Shown: positions 1 through 11,294, counted from the stretch's first letter. The stretch is DNA of 64,000 bases from Melampsora larici-populina 98AG31 (GCF_000204055.1 NW_006768779.1:1023283-1087282); one strand, 5' to 3'. Notes: generated by a model from the letters alone, not told the origin. Numbers and translations are program-made.

Positions 1-3000
1 GATTGTTCCATCCGGATTACTCTTCTTTCTGAAGATCCACATGCCTCGAATGACAGCCTTGTGAGTCGGCCTCTCAACCAAAGTCCAAACGTTCTTTTTC
101 AAAAGGGACGACATTTCTTTGTCGCAAGCTAGCTTCCATCTGGGGGAGTCACCCGCCATCATGGCCTTTTTGAAGGACTTCGGATCAGGCTTAGAGTTAA
201 GCTCGGAGTTGAAAACTTCGGGAAGACAGTCAAAATAGGTTGAATAACAAAAATCAACATCATCCAGTTCAGCGTTCATTCCTTTATAATTAACTTTTGG
301 TTGATTTCTTGTGGATTTTCGATTTGCAAGTGTTTCAAATTGATTCTGACTTGCTACTTGTGGGATTGGTTCGATATGAGTATCACTTTCTTGATGTTGA
401 GTTAATTGGTCCTGTTGAATGATCTGATCAGTTACTGGTTCTCTGTAGTCATCAGGAACTTTCACTATTTCCGGGGATTCAATTAGATCATCAAAATCGT
501 TTTCTTCTTCTGAATAGATAATTTTCACTAATGAGTTATCTGACTCTTCAACCGATCTGTTTTTCAGAAACGGGAACACTTTTTTGTTAAATGTAACATG
601 ATGAGATAGATGAGTTTTATTGTCTTTCAAATCATAGACAAGGTAATTGAAGTTATCTTGTTCAAATCCTACTAGTACTCCTTCGGAGCTAACTGGAGAA
701 TATTTTGAATCTCGAAGTTCTTTCCGTAAGAGTCGGAAAGCTTGACAACCAAACACTCTTAGATGAGAAACGGTAGGTTTTCTGAAATGCCAGATCTCAA
801 ACGGAGTCTTGAAGCTGTCGAGTGCCTTGGTAATTGTTCGATTTGTGAGAAAGACTGCTGCCGAACATGCTAGAAACCAAAATTTAGGGGAAAGTCCAGC
901 CTGTATCATTAGACACCTAGCCTTTGTGTTGATGATTCGCATGCCTCTCTCTGAGACACCATTTTCTTCTGGAGCATAGCCTGATGTTAAGTGAAGCTCA
1001 ATACCCAAGTTTTTTAAATGTGGTCCCAACAGGTTATTGACAAATTCAGATCCTCTATCCAAGGTAAATTGTTTCAGTTTACACCCCGTTTGTCTTTCAC
1101 TAACTGCAATGTAAGTTTTGAAAGTTTCGAACACCTCTTCCTTGGATTTATTAGACAGTCCATAAATATGTCTGAAGCATGAGTAGTCGTCACAGAACAA
1201 AATAAAATAATTTTCATTTCTCAATCCATTAACTCTATAAATTCCGCTCAGATCTACATGGACATTTTCAAGAAATCTAACAGCACGAGGACGAGTATGA
1301 TTGAATGGAATTTTTGTATTTTTAGAGAGGTTACAGGTATCACAAGAGTCTGGGAATTCCTCAATTACGTCTAGACCCTCAACACTATCATTTTTCTTCA
1401 TTTGATTCAAATAAGTTTTACTCAGATGACCTAGACGACGATGAACAATTGATGAGTCATTTGCAGTCGAATGGTGTGGCTGAGTTGGACTAGAGCTTAC
1501 AGGTGTAATCTTGACATTCATGAGACCGTTGTGTGAAATGATGCCATTGAATAAAGCCAGACCATCCTTAACCAGAGCAAAACAACTAGGTTCTGATTCG
1601 TTGTAAAATTCTCTGACACCCTTTTTCTTCAACAGTCCACCAGCAATCAGATTCTTTCTAAGTTCAGGGACAAAGAGACACTCCGTTAATTCGAAGACAG
1701 TGCCATCACCCGCTTTCAACTGAATTTTTCCAATGCTATCTACAGCTAAAGATACATCACCACCGGCAAGTTTGAGTCTTCGACTTGGATCTTCTATCTT
1801 CTTGAGACTTTCTTTAACAAAGAGTGATTGATCATTAAACATATGATTGGTAGCGCCAGTGTCATGTAAAGCCCAGATTTCGTTTGGATTTTCACTGTCG
1901 ATTGAGTTGGCTTGAGGTTCAGATGAGACAGTATCGAACTCAACATTGAGTGAGAGCATTTGAAAGGAATCGCTAACTGAATTAGCTGCGGGAGCGTCTA
2001 CTCTTTGCAATCCTCTGATATGACTGGTTGAAGATGAAACTGGTCGATTTGATGTTTGTCGACCTCTAGGATTCCATCCACCTCGAGTTCGACGTCTGGA
2101 CAAGAAATCATCACGTTCTTTGAAGTTCTCTGGTTTTGACCAGCACTTCTCAGAAGGATGAGGACCACGACACACCGTCTCAGTACAAACTACCCGTGAG
2201 GTCCTACTAGTGGAGTAGGCGGATGCAATCGAATTGGTTTCTACATGATTCACCTCTCGAGTGGCCTCAGTCAAAAAATTGTTTTGACGAGTGTCGTAAT
2301 CACGTAAGTACTTCACAACTCCTTTACGGGTCAACGGTGTTATGGTAGAGTGAATGAATTCAACAATGGAAGGAGGTAGAGTAGTAATCGAGTCGATTAG
2401 ACGAATGGCTGATTGTATGTCATCCATCTTTCCTCCATAACGAGTGAATTCGACAAAAAGGCTTTCAAATTTGTCCAAGTAAGTAGACAGAGTATCACTA
2501 CGATGAATAGACACAGTGTTCAGAGTTTTCGAGATTGTAGCTAGACGTTGAGAATTTATAAGAAAGTGCCTTTCTTTGAGAAACTGCCAAAGCATGAAGG
2601 GATCATAAATTAGGCTTAAAGCATCCGCTGGGTCAGTGAGATGATTGACGGCTTGAGTGTTGTTGGTTTTATCTAAATGATTTAAGATGTAATTGACAAT
2701 GATCTTTCTAGTCTTAACAATCTTCTCGTTAGACAACTCTGGGTCTTTGAAATTTTCAATCAACACATAGTGATGAAGCTCAAGATTGTCCAGATTACCA
2801 AAAACAGCACGACTCCATGATGAGTAGTTTCCATCTTCTAAATTATCAGATATCTTGAATTTGAACAGGGCTGAGGTGAGTTGTTGTCCATATTTTTGGA
2901 TGGCGTTTCCAAAAAGAGAAACAACACCTTCATCATGAGTAGACATGTTGATGTTGGTACGATCTCGAGTAGAATTTGACACGGAGTTAGAAGTGTGAGA

Positions 3001-3105
3001 AGAATCAAAGAACTCTTGGTTCAAGGTTCCGGAAGAAGAAGTTTCGGATTCGTTCGAGGTGTTGATCGAATTGGCTGGACTGGAAGGATCAGGGTTTGAT
3101 GCCAT
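1..3105 (-). CDS. Ty1/copia gag-protease-integrase polyprotein, 3' part outside window
   Basis: One open frame of 1035 codons runs from ATG at 3105 to the left edge without a stop. I read, in order: a gag region of the UBN2/copia type; a variant zinc knuckle CX4CX3HX4C beginning at about residue 307; the aspartic protease motif DTGATNHM at about residue 415; the integrase zinc-binding HHCC (H555, C588, C591); and the integrase core, with Asp618 in the VHVDLSG segment and Glu719 in NGVSER. The last visible residues, around IRGMWIFRKKSNPDGTI, are the usual start of the copia reverse transcriptase, so RT, RNase H and the 3' LTR lie left of the window. Domain order protease-integrase-RT is what defines Ty1/copia. 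The frame was checked at six separated points and holds. It could be an active element, but the missing half prevents a verdict. Confidence 0.93.
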   Translation of the reverse strand, partial: MASNPDPSSPANSINTSNESETSSSGTLNQEFFDSSHTSNSVSNSTRDRTNINMSTHDEGVVSLFGNAIQKYGQQLTSALFKFKISDNLEDGNYSSWSRAVFGNLDNLELHHYVLIENFKDPELSNEKIVKTRKIIVNYILNHLDKTNNTQAVNHLTDPADALSLIYDPFMLWQFLKERHFLINSQRLATISKTLNTVSIHRSDTLSTYLDKFESLFVEFTRYGGKMDDIQSAIRLIDSITTLPPSIVEFIHSTITPLTRKGVVKYLRDYDTRQNNFLTEATREVNHVETNSIASAYSTSRTSRVVCTETVCRGPHPSEKCWSKPENFKERDDFLSRRRTRGGWNPRGRQTSNRPVSSSTSHIRGLQRVDAPAANSVSDSFQMLSLNVEFDTVSSEPQANSIDSENPNEIWALHDTGATNHMFNDQSLFVKESLKKIEDPSRRLKLAGGDVSLAVDSIGKIQLKAGDGTVFELTECLFVPELRKNLIAGGLLKKKGVREFYNESEPSCFALVKDGLALFNGIISHNGLMNVKITPVSSSPTQPHHSTANDSSIVHRRLGHLSKTYLNQMKKNDSVEGLDVIEEFPDSCDTCNLSKNTKIPFNHTRPRAVRFLENVHVDLSGIYRVNGLRNENYFILFCDDYSCFRHIYGLSNKSKEEVFETFKTYIAVSERQTGCKLKQFTLDRGSEFVNNLLGPHLKNLGIELHLTSGYAPEENGVSERGMRIINTKARCLMIQAGLSPKFWFLACSAAVFLTNRTITKALDSFKTPFEIWHFRKPTVSHLRVFGCQAFRLLRKELRDSKYSPVSSEGVLVGFEQDNFNYLVYDLKDNKTHLSHHVTFNKKVFPFLKNRSVEESDNSLVKIIYSEEENDFDDLIESPEIVKVPDDYREPVTDQIIQQDQLTQHQESDTHIEPIPQVASQNQFETLANRKSTRNQPKVNYKGMNAELDDVDFCYSTYFDCLPEVFNSELNSKPDPKSFKKAMMAGDSPRWKLACDKEMSSLLKKNVWTLVERPTHKAVIRGMWIFRKKSNPDGTI

Positions 3106-3144
3106 GAACTAGATATAGAATTGAGGTGATCGATTCGAACCTCT

Positions 3145-3152
3145 CGCTACCA
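3145..3152 (-). other. Probable primer-binding site of the copia element
   Basis: On the minus strand the leader reads TGGTAGCGAGAGG directly after the LTR end. TGGTAGCG matches the complement of the initiator-tRNA-Met 3' end used by Ty1-type elements. It lies about 40 bp upstream of the gag ATG. The tRNA assignment rests on this eight-base match only. Confidence 0.55.
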
Positions 3153-3768
3153 TGTAAGATTTTGAAGATGACAAGGGTGACTAGACAAAAACAGGAGCTA
3201 AAGCTCACTAACCTTTAATAAGGTGAACAGACGTGTTCTCAGTCGCGTGTTGACGAGACACCGCCGAGACAACAAAAAGACGAACAGGAGCTAAAGCTCA
3301 CTAACCTGAAAGACGTGGTTAGAGTAGAAAGAAAACTTTTAGGATTCTTGATTCCAAATATTGAAGATGAGGGACAACAAAAAGATGAACAGGAGCTAAA
3401 GCTCACTAACCTTTAATAAGGTGAACAGACGTGTTCTCAGTCGCGTGTTGACGAGACACCGCCGAGACAACAAAAAGACAAACAGGAGCTAAAGCTCACT
3501 AACCTGAAAGACGTGGTTAGAGTAGAAAGAAAACTGAACAAAAATAGTAAAAGAATTAACACACACAGTTGAGGTGTAACATGAGATAAAGAGAAAAGAC
3601 TGAGACTCTACCTTTTAGGATTCTTGATTCCAAATATTGAAGATGAGGAACAAGAATCGAAAAAGGGGAACAAGAGAGTCTGACATATAAATCAAGAAAA
3701 TCAAAAAGAAAAACACCCCCTGGCTTCAACTCGTCATTCAACTCTTAACCACCCCTTGCTTCAACACA
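3153..3768 (-). repeat. 5' LTR of the copia element (boundaries approximate)
   Basis: The segment lies between the primer-binding site and non-element DNA. On the minus strand it begins near TGTGTTGAAGCAAGG and ends CTTACA just before TGGTAGCG, giving TG...CA termini. The outer end (3766-3768) is inferred from the TG start only, because the partner LTR is outside the window and no target duplication can be compared. It contains nested direct repeats, listed separately. Confidence 0.6.
3191..3535. repeat. Nested direct repeats inside the copia LTR, 198-bp period
   Basis: A block of about 147 bp at 3191-3337 recurs at 3389-3535 with only a few differences. Each block itself holds two copies of ACAGGAGCTAAAGCTCACT about 93 bp apart. 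The 36-bp spacer sequence at 3337-3372 (TTTTAGGATTCTTGATTCC...) recurs at 3613-3648, so the duplication arose inside the LTR. Confidence 0.85.
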
Positions 3769-4127
3769 CGTCTTACTTTGTACACCATAATTGGCAAAAG
3801 TCTTGAACGACACAAAATCACCATATTCCAACAAATTGCATACAAAAAATTGACTCCAAATCCGTAAAATACTTTCCACCTAGTACTATCCATTTGCAAT
3901 TTAGCACCCCAGCCATTGGACCAAGTTTAACTCAATCAACAGGCTACACATCATATCTGGTGCCTTTAGCTTGTAGATTTGAACCTGAGGATACTCTTCC
4001 TCCACCCCAGAGCTATATATACTCCTACCTGGATTGTGCAGACCAGTAAGTCTTAGTTGTTCATACAAGAATAATTTCCATTTTTCTTGTTATATTATTT
4101 AATCTTCATCTAAAAATTGTTTTTGTC
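3769..4127 (+). promoter_or_regulatory. Leader/promoter of the downstream gag ORF
   Basis: No gene. A TATA-like CTATATATACTCC lies at about 4012-4024, roughly 110 bp before the gag ATG, followed by a pyrimidine-rich AT leader. It does not resemble the LTR found at the 3' side of the same gag unit (6414 onward), so I cannot identify a matching 5' LTR here. Confidence 0.4.
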
Positions 4128-6332
4128 ATGTCTTCACGTCCTTCAACACATAGTCAATCACGTCAAAGATCCCAAACAACCAACCCTGACACCCATGGTG
4201 ATCCAGCACGCCCAATCAATAGATCAAGTGAATCAATTGGAACCAGGGTTCGTGGCCAAGCACCAGCCAGAGGTAGGAGGTACCAGCCTCTGACCTCCAC
4301 ATCTATCCGTCCTGCTGACATGACTGTGGTAGGTCCAGTACCAGTACCTTCAAGAGAAAGAAGCCCAATTGATTTGCTTCAACAAACACCCTTGACGACA
4401 TCATTTCCAATGCAACACACATCACAGATTGACCATCTTGGACTCGGGCAGGGTAGTAGTAGTACAAGCTCAAATTGCTATGGTAAAATTCTTAGCAAAG
4501 AGAGACAGGGACAGGCATCAATCCAACCACCATCATTATTGAATCCTAGTGATGATCATATGGTCAGTCTTTTAACCTCAGTCCTTCAAGACAATTTGAT
4601 ACAACCATGGACTAATTTAGGTCATAACCATTTAAGCCAATTATCCAGCAAGTCACAGCAGGATGATGAGGTTGTAAAGTATTATCAGGATTGTATCTCC
4701 ACTATAAATAAAAATTGTAAAGAGTTATATAAGAGGGTAGGACCTGAAATTAAAGATCTGAGGCAGATAATGGTAGATCTTTTAGAAACCCTTGAAATGC
4801 AACAAAGTTCATCTGTTCAAGAAAGTGAGAGACACCACCGTGAGATGTTAAATTTACTGAAACTTCAGAAGTTGAGCCTAGACAGTAAATCAGTGAGAGA
4901 ACTGAGTGAAGTCTTGAGTGAAAAAATTGAAAGTCAAATTGATACCAGACTTGATCAATTCTTTGAAGCAAAGAAGGAATTTGATGTTCCTTATAATATT
5001 AATATTGACGAGATTATTGAGAGGAAACTCATGAAAAAACTGGACCACCAGTTTGATAGGTTATTTGATAAACTTGGCGATAAGTCAGATTCTGGGATCA
5101 GTAACACTGATTTAGTGGAACAGAACCTCCAGTCCAAAAAAATCTTGCACTGCAGATTGGATATTTTGGAACAGTACCTGAAGGAAATGAATGAAGACGG
5201 AAAGATTCAGAGAGAAAAAATTCTCACAGAAGTATTGATAATCAAAAATAGTGTTGAGTCACTCTCAAAAGGTGAAAGAATTGTCAATAGTCCTGTTAAG
5301 ATTCATTCTGGAAAAAACAGCCTTTTGAAGAAACATACAGAAGAAGATTCTGAGCAAGCCAGAACACCTCAGGAGTGTAATGTGCACCAAGTACTTAGTG
5401 GTATCAAGGAACAGATCCAAGCGCTCGAACGACAAGAGCATACACAAAATCTACCCATTAAGCAAGACAGTGAATCAGCAGAGTACCAAGAAAACTTGAA
5501 AAAGGATCTGCGGAAAGAGTACCTGCAGCCTAAAGATTGGCCCACCTTTGATGGTGAAGGAGAGTACAACCACCAGGAGTTCATTGACTGGGTGGATAGA
5601 ATGTCCAGTAAGCTACGCATGCCTGATGAGCTAATAATTGCAAAGCTGGGTATTGTGTTTCATGGAGTAGCCAGACAATGGTTTATAGATTTCTCAAAAG
5701 AAGATGATCTACAGACATGGGCAGAATGGAGAACTGCAATCCAGGAGAGATTTGGAAATCAGGCGTGGAAAAATAGGATGCAAAAATTGTATCTGTCAGA
5801 TACATTTGTGCTTAGACCAAATGTTGATTGTGTAAAATGGGCAAGTAAGCAGAAACAAAGAGTCCAAGCATTTCAACCAAATGCTACACAGGAGGAACTT
5901 GTTGAGAAAGTTGTATGGCAACTCCCAGGTACATCAAGAATTTGGGTCACAAGCAGACTCAAAGAACCAGCCAAATGGACAGACTTCCTGCTAGTTCTTG
6001 AGGATATATGTAGCAACAGGCTCGAAAGGATAGATGGGGGTACCAATGAGAAAAGGTACTTTGCTCCTCAGATGGCTGAATCAGTACATAATGCTAATGC
6101 CATTGTGGAAACTAGCGTCGATTCTTTTGACAGTAAAAAGAACAAAGCTTGCCATACATGTGGCAGTACTGACTGTGCACATATTTGGAAGTCATGTAAA
6201 AGAAAAAATAAGGAGATTAACCAAATTGAAACAATGGAAGAGAAATCAGACAAACATATTGAAGAAGTTGGTATAGAATTCATAGAATACACCAGTGATA
6301 CTGATTTAGAAGACATACTTGGAAGAAATTGA
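4128..6332 (+). CDS. Ty3/gypsy-type Gag protein, gag-only unit
   Basis: A 734-aa open frame with an ATG start. The first ~150 residues are Ser/Thr/Pro/Gln-rich and disordered; about 190-460 is charged, with predicted coiled-coil character; about 465-640 is a retrotransposon gag domain (starting near KDWPTFDGEGEYNHQEF, with GVARQWF and EWRTAIQERFG blocks). A cysteine cluster CHTCGSTDCAHIWKSC follows at about 680-695, and the tail is acidic. The gag block is recognisably related to the Gag encoded by the gypsy element at 28987-32073, but no protease, RT or integrase follows: the stop is about 80 bp before an LTR start. It is therefore either a non-autonomous (pol-less) element or a captured gag gene. 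The long intact frame argues against old decay. Confidence 0.8.
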   Translation: MSSRPSTHSQSRQRSQTTNPDTHGDPARPINRSSESIGTRVRGQAPARGRRYQPLTSTSIRPADMTVVGPVPVPSRERSPIDLLQQTPLTTSFPMQHTSQIDHLGLGQGSSSTSSNCYGKILSKERQGQASIQPPSLLNPSDDHMVSLLTSVLQDNLIQPWTNLGHNHLSQLSSKSQQDDEVVKYYQDCISTINKNCKELYKRVGPEIKDLRQIMVDLLETLEMQQSSSVQESERHHREMLNLLKLQKLSLDSKSVRELSEVLSEKIESQIDTRLDQFFEAKKEFDVPYNINIDEIIERKLMKKLDHQFDRLFDKLGDKSDSGISNTDLVEQNLQSKKILHCRLDILEQYLKEMNEDGKIQREKILTEVLIIKNSVESLSKGERIVNSPVKIHSGKNSLLKKHTEEDSEQARTPQECNVHQVLSGIKEQIQALERQEHTQNLPIKQDSESAEYQENLKKDLRKEYLQPKDWPTFDGEGEYNHQEFIDWVDRMSSKLRMPDELIIAKLGIVFHGVARQWFIDFSKEDDLQTWAEWRTAIQERFGNQAWKNRMQKLYLSDTFVLRPNVDCVKWASKQKQRVQAFQPNATQEELVEKVVWQLPGTSRIWVTSRLKEPAKWTDFLLVLEDICSNRLERIDGGTNEKRYFAPQMAESVHNANAIVETSVDSFDSKKNKACHTCGSTDCAHIWKSCKRKNKEINQIETMEEKSDKHIEEVGIEFIEYTSDTDLEDILGRN

Positions 6333-6402
6333 GACAACACCACGGTATTGTGGAACAAATCCAAGACAGTTAACACATTACAGTAGAAGGGGACCTTCTC
6401 TG

Positions 6403-6413
6403 GTGGTGGGGAG
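6403..6413 (+). other. Polypurine tract before the 3' LTR
   Basis: GGTGGTGGGGAG lies immediately before TGTCAGCCC, the normal position of a plus-strand priming tract. The gypsy element at 24986-33443 has an equivalent GAGGGAG in front of its TGTCAG terminus. Confidence 0.6.
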
Positions 6414-6965
6414 TGTCAGCCCTGAGCCCTAATTACAGGACCATGGGCTAACAGTACCATATGTAATATCAAAATATTGTATAAAGCCATAAGCTACATC
6501 TCAAGGCTCAGTGTCAAGAGCCACTTAAACACATGTATGTAATGTATTAAATACATAGTAAACCTAACCCAAGTGTCAACCACAAGTTGACACGTGAATA
6601 GACAAGACTCACACGCCAACCACAAGTTGACACTGGAACTGAGACTATATAAACCCCCCCTTCTTCCCTAGAATCACCCCCCATCTTTTACTACAATCAC
6701 AACACAGAACCACATTTTACTTGACTCCTACTGAGAGGATCTTCAAGTACGTGGTTAGTTGTGTAGCTTGTTAAAGACCATTCTTGAGCATTACGGGTTC
6801 CATTGCTGAACACCTAAGGTACTGATTTCTGCGAGCCCAGGGCATTCATTGTCTCTAGAAATAAACCTTAAAGTAGCAAAGCTTCCTTTTTTTTAAGGAG
6901 TCTAAAGTAGCCTTCAGGATCTTTGGTTTACCAAAATGTAAAGCCTGCCCCTCGCAGTCTCACAA
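6414..6965 (+). repeat. LTR (3' LTR of the gag-only unit), right end approximate
   Basis: It starts TGTCAG directly after the polypurine tract. A TATA box (ACTATATAAACC) at about 6641-6652 is preceded by repeated CAACCACAAGTTGACAC blocks (about 6576 and 6617), which look like promoter elements. The right boundary is placed at a CA dinucleotide near 6965 (GTCTCACA) and is a guess; no second copy is in the window. Confidence 0.5.
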
Positions 6966-8368
6966 GGTTAGAGCACATTAGCTCTTTATTGCCCTTATCT
7001 TTCCTTTCCCTTTCTCAAATCCTCTTCTTAGAGGTCAACTAGCTGTAGTCTTCACTTGGGTGTAACATGTGAAGACCACACCTTCCTTTTCCTACTCTAT
7101 TTTCTGTGAAGAGTACGCCTAACAGCCGTGTACTCCTCACAATGTGTCCCACAAGTACTATACTACAACATGTGACATGCCTAATACCTTTTGCAAAAAG
7201 TGTGATTGTAACACTTTGATTCCTTCCAAATTGTATAGGGCTGCCTACACATAGCATGTTCACTCTGGCAAGGGTCTTGAATGATAAACAATACAATACT
7301 CCCTTTTGGTGACAAAATATGCTAACAGAGTGCAGTCCTTTTACTTGCTTGTGCAAGTGGCTCATGAAGATATTCTATCATCCAGACCAGATAATCCAAG
7401 AGCACTAATTACAGGTCATATCATAAGCCTTTGCTCACCAAAAACATTGGGGATAGCACAGGAAATGTGAGGTATTGCCAACCTAAACTATCTGATGAGC
7501 TTGGATTTTTGGCTCCGATGCAGAACAATATTCAAGAAGGTGATGCATAACATCAACAAGGGCCAGAACTGCCTTGGACCCTTGGGTCTCCTTGTCCCAG
7601 ACCTGCCCCACAAAGGATCCTTGGACTTCAAAGCAACTAGGCTGCTAATGTGGTCCTACATGTAGATCAAAACTATGTAGCCAAAAAGAAATACACTACA
7701 GGATTGATGCCCCTTTGGATCTGTACATTCCCTTTACCAATTGACCTAGTCTTCCACTCAGCCGTACATGTGCCAGTGAGCCAACCCAGCCCACAAACAT
7801 TCCTGTAGTTTGTGTCCTGTATGGTGTTTGTTTTAAATGTAAAGAGATTTCTTATGTTTAGAATGAAACATTCCCCACTATTTGTATATTACAGTATGTA
7901 CATTGGCTTTTACCAGTTCCCAACAGCCCCTTTCTTGCAGTCGAAATTATCTACAGGACTGAGTGCTGAGTGTTGTTTGTATAGATATTACCAGTCAATG
8001 GTACAGGAGACTTTGACATAATCTTGTTTATGTACCTATTATAACCAAAAAGCTCTTTTGTAGTGTTTGAATAAGCTTTCGAAATCCCAAATTCCAAGAT
8101 CGGAAAGTGCTCTCTTCTGACTTGAATTGAATCCAAGGCACACCTAATCCTCTTCAAATCATATATGATTAGCTCACCACTACGTAAACTCCCCTTGTTC
8201 ACTTGCAAAGAGCTTCATATGGCCCAAGCCTCATGAATTGATGAGATCACCCGCTTGGTGATGTTTCATTCTTCAAAGATAAGTCAGAAATCTTGGATAT
8301 GTCATGGAAAAAGCAAGGACTTAAGTGATAGTAACTCGTTTTGATCATAAATTTGCAAATACTATCAT
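6966..8368. other. Intergenic, no gene seen
   Basis: Only short frames without recognisable motifs or plausible splice structure. The 3' UTR of the gene at 8369-9930 should lie in the last part. Confidence 0.5.
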
Positions 8369-9930
8369 TTAAAGCACTGTTTCCTCTTCACAAGTGGCAT
8401 CGTTCTCGAGGGCTTCTCGGGCTTTTTCCATGATCGCTGCTGTGCGTTCATTTGGAACAATGAATGTCTTTGACAAGCCAAAGAATCGTTCATAGGTCTT
8501 CAGCACCTCTTCGTGTTCTTCTAGCTCAGCAAATGATTTGAGAAGACTGTTGATGAGGATAGTGAGAATGACCGGAGACTTCACAGATCCGATCATTCGA
8601 GGAGAGTTGAGGAGTGATTCAACAAATATCACAGAGTTATCGAGATGAGAGCGAGACGAGGAATGTGAAAGATTGGAAGGAGGTTGATGGATCGAATGAT
8701 TTGTGGAGATCAGTTTCCTGTACTCAATCAATCCCCCTAGATGACCAATCAGCAGATGGTATTCGAGCCATTCATCTTCATCGGATACTAGTTCATAAAC
8801 TTTCGTGCGACTCATTCGGCCTAGAAGCTGGACCACATCTTTCATTCTTCCACTACCAGCGCGACAGAGTACGCCGAGGGTCGGAAGGAGATGAGGTAGA
8901 CCTAGTTCAATTTTTTGACGTACAAGCTCACTGACGATCTTGAGACTTAGAGCTGGGAGCATATGACGGTAGGAGAGTGAGAGGAGGCTGAGAGAGAAAC
9001 CTTCGTCGAGGGTCTGAGACAGTGCCTGAGCATGGCTTTCCGAGAGGTGATGATAGCAATACAAGGTGGAATCTGGCTAACAGAGTGACGGAAAGCGAGT
9101 CAGTCAAGCACTGGAGTGAGACCGAAGAATTCTGTGGAGTATTGGAAAAATCATACATCCGATCGATCGACAGAGGCGCGCAAGAGCGATATGAGATTAT
9201 CACGAAGCTCCTCTTCTTCGGTAGCAATTGGTAAAAGGTATTTGTTTGTCAAATCGATCGCTAGACGCAATTCACCATTTTGAGAAAAGAAACGAGTGAG
9301 TCGACTGATAAGTGCTCGATTAGGCTTCATTGTATCAGAAAGGCGGAGAAGGTATTGACGAAAGCAAAATAAACATTGGCCCATATTATCCTCAGTGATA
9401 CTGGCTCGTATCAGAGTTTCTAGCATAGCAGGCGGTAGCTGATTAACACAGAGGCCCTTTTCGGACATACGCGACAGAAGGACGTCGGGAGCTTTTCCAC
9501 AGTTGACGAAGGCTGAAAAGAGAAGTGACCAAAAGCAAAGATCAGCAGTAAGCGTACTGAGAAGTTCAGGTCTTTGATCGAGTTCTTTGATTATGAGATG
9601 AATTTGAGTCCAGAGTCCGAAATGGCCCAAGACGTCGAGAAGGGAGTAGTAGGCTTGTTGAATGGGTATAGCAGAGGGTTGATGTAGGTGTTCTTTTATT
9701 GATCGACATGTTCCCAGTAGGGCGATGAGGTCCTTAGATTGAGTATGGAGCTTAAGCTGGGACTGGAGTTCAGATACTGTCTTGGCATGATTGGTCTGAG
9801 ACAACTTCAAATCAGGATGCTGATCGATGGTATTGGATGAAGAGGCAGTTTGAAAAGTTTGATAAAATTCACGATGCGGCCGACTGAGATTAAGTCTTGA
9901 GAGGCGGCAAAACCGAGAGGTGACAGACAT
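8369..9930 (-). CDS. PPR-like helical-repeat protein, probably mitochondrial
   Basis: Two exons: 9930-9157 (ATG, 258 codons) and 9076-8369. The intron of 80 bp has donor GTATGA, a CTGAC branch-like site and acceptor GTTAG; both junctions are phase 0, giving 493 aa. The N-terminus (MSVTSRFCRLSRLNLSRPHR) is Arg/Ser-rich with no acidic residue, as expected of a mitochondrial presequence. The rest is predicted all-helical, with blocks such as AYYSLLDVLGHFGLW and FWSLLFSAFVNCGKA that resemble pentatricopeptide or TPR repeats. In fungi such proteins bind organellar RNA for processing or translation. I cannot assign an orthologue; the repeat call is by eye, and a PPR profile search would decide it. 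Confidence 0.62.
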
Positions 9931-11294
9931 TTTCCCCGTGATAAATATCGATCGTTTCGATTATCAGACGAACAGGACTTCAGGCTTGATGATTAGATAA
10001 CATCCATATTCTGGGCAATTTTCATCAAGTTGATTTCACTAGCTTGTCCATATATCATTCCTCTTGTCATTGATCAGCCTGGAGGCTATGTACTTCTTTC
10101 GATCGAGGCTAGAAAGGCGGTTCGAAGAGTGAACGGTTCAAAGTCGTATTATGCCATGATGCAGAACATGAGTGCGTTGGAGGATAAAAATGAGGTTGGG
10201 AGACGGTGGAAAAAAACATTCCAGCCAGCTGCCAGCAACAAATTTTCAAATTTATGGTCCAACTCAGGCTAAGGTATTAGGGTATTGTCTTATACTCAGG
10301 CCCCCCTTTGGGGCCGAAAGACAGCCTTCATCTCACAAACACACTTTGCAAGCGCTCAATCCTGCTCAATCCACTATCGGAAGATACTTGTAGATGCCTC
10401 AAGTTGATAAAACTTGATATCAAATATCTGTTTACAGGCGTCTCCTTGCTTCTGAAGCAGTTGTTGAACCTTGACTGATGTTACACTTCGCTTCGAACCG
10501 ATCTATAATCTTGGCCACGAGCTGCGGGATGGTTATACTTCCCTTCAGAGACGGTAATGATTCGGCTTGGGGGCTTATGTCGCCCTCACTAGCCACAGGA
10601 AATCCACCGATAGATTGCGTTGGGTTCGAGGAAACTTACTTCTTCGTCGACTGCGTAACTTCATTCTGATCTCATCCAAAGCAGATCATTTTGATCAGAC
10701 AGGTCCAATGATTATCGCAGCTCTTTTCTATGGAGGTCCATGAACTTCAACATCAATTGCAAATAAACATCAAAATTGCCTGGATGAAACATAGCATCAT
10801 ATTTATCATCAGAGCCTGATGTTTCAAAAGTTGCGCAAACACGCTGTGAAACCTTGAAGCATCCTAGTATGAGTTATATCCACATACCGTTTCTATATCT
10901 CTATCGAAACTGGACCTCTTCTTCTAGTGAGAGTGACCATATAGACTTCCGCATGAACTGCGATCTTGCGATTGCGTCCTTACAATTTGAACTTCTTGGG
11001 TCACACATCCCAAAGCCAGTCAAAGGAGCGCGACGGTAAACCCTTGACTTGCTTCGCTTCTATATGATTATTCTTTTCGCATAATACACTACATTTTCTA
11101 TCTTATCTTTCCTGTCGCTCGTTTTCCGCTTCAGTATCCCTGTGGTTTCAACTGGTCATTCTTTTGTCGGTTGTGTTACGATTTGACCCTGGTTGCATTT
11201 AGACTTGTTCCAATCACAGTCACCGCTGTGTCTTTCGACGTGGGTAACAACCCATAAAAATCCAACGGGAAAGTATTGGAGAAGAAAAGCGTCT
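9931..11294. other. Intergenic, promoters of flanking genes, no gene seen
   Basis: Divergent arrangement: the PPR-like gene reads left and phospholipase B reads right. Short frames here have no motif or neighbouring splice support. Confidence 0.5.

Noticed and set aside
3132..3152. Possible tRNA fragment (GATTCGAACCTC...CTACCA)
   Set aside because: The piece ends in CCA and contains TTCGAA, but the stem spacing does not fit a tRNA, and its position between the copia LTR and gag identifies it as the primer-binding site.
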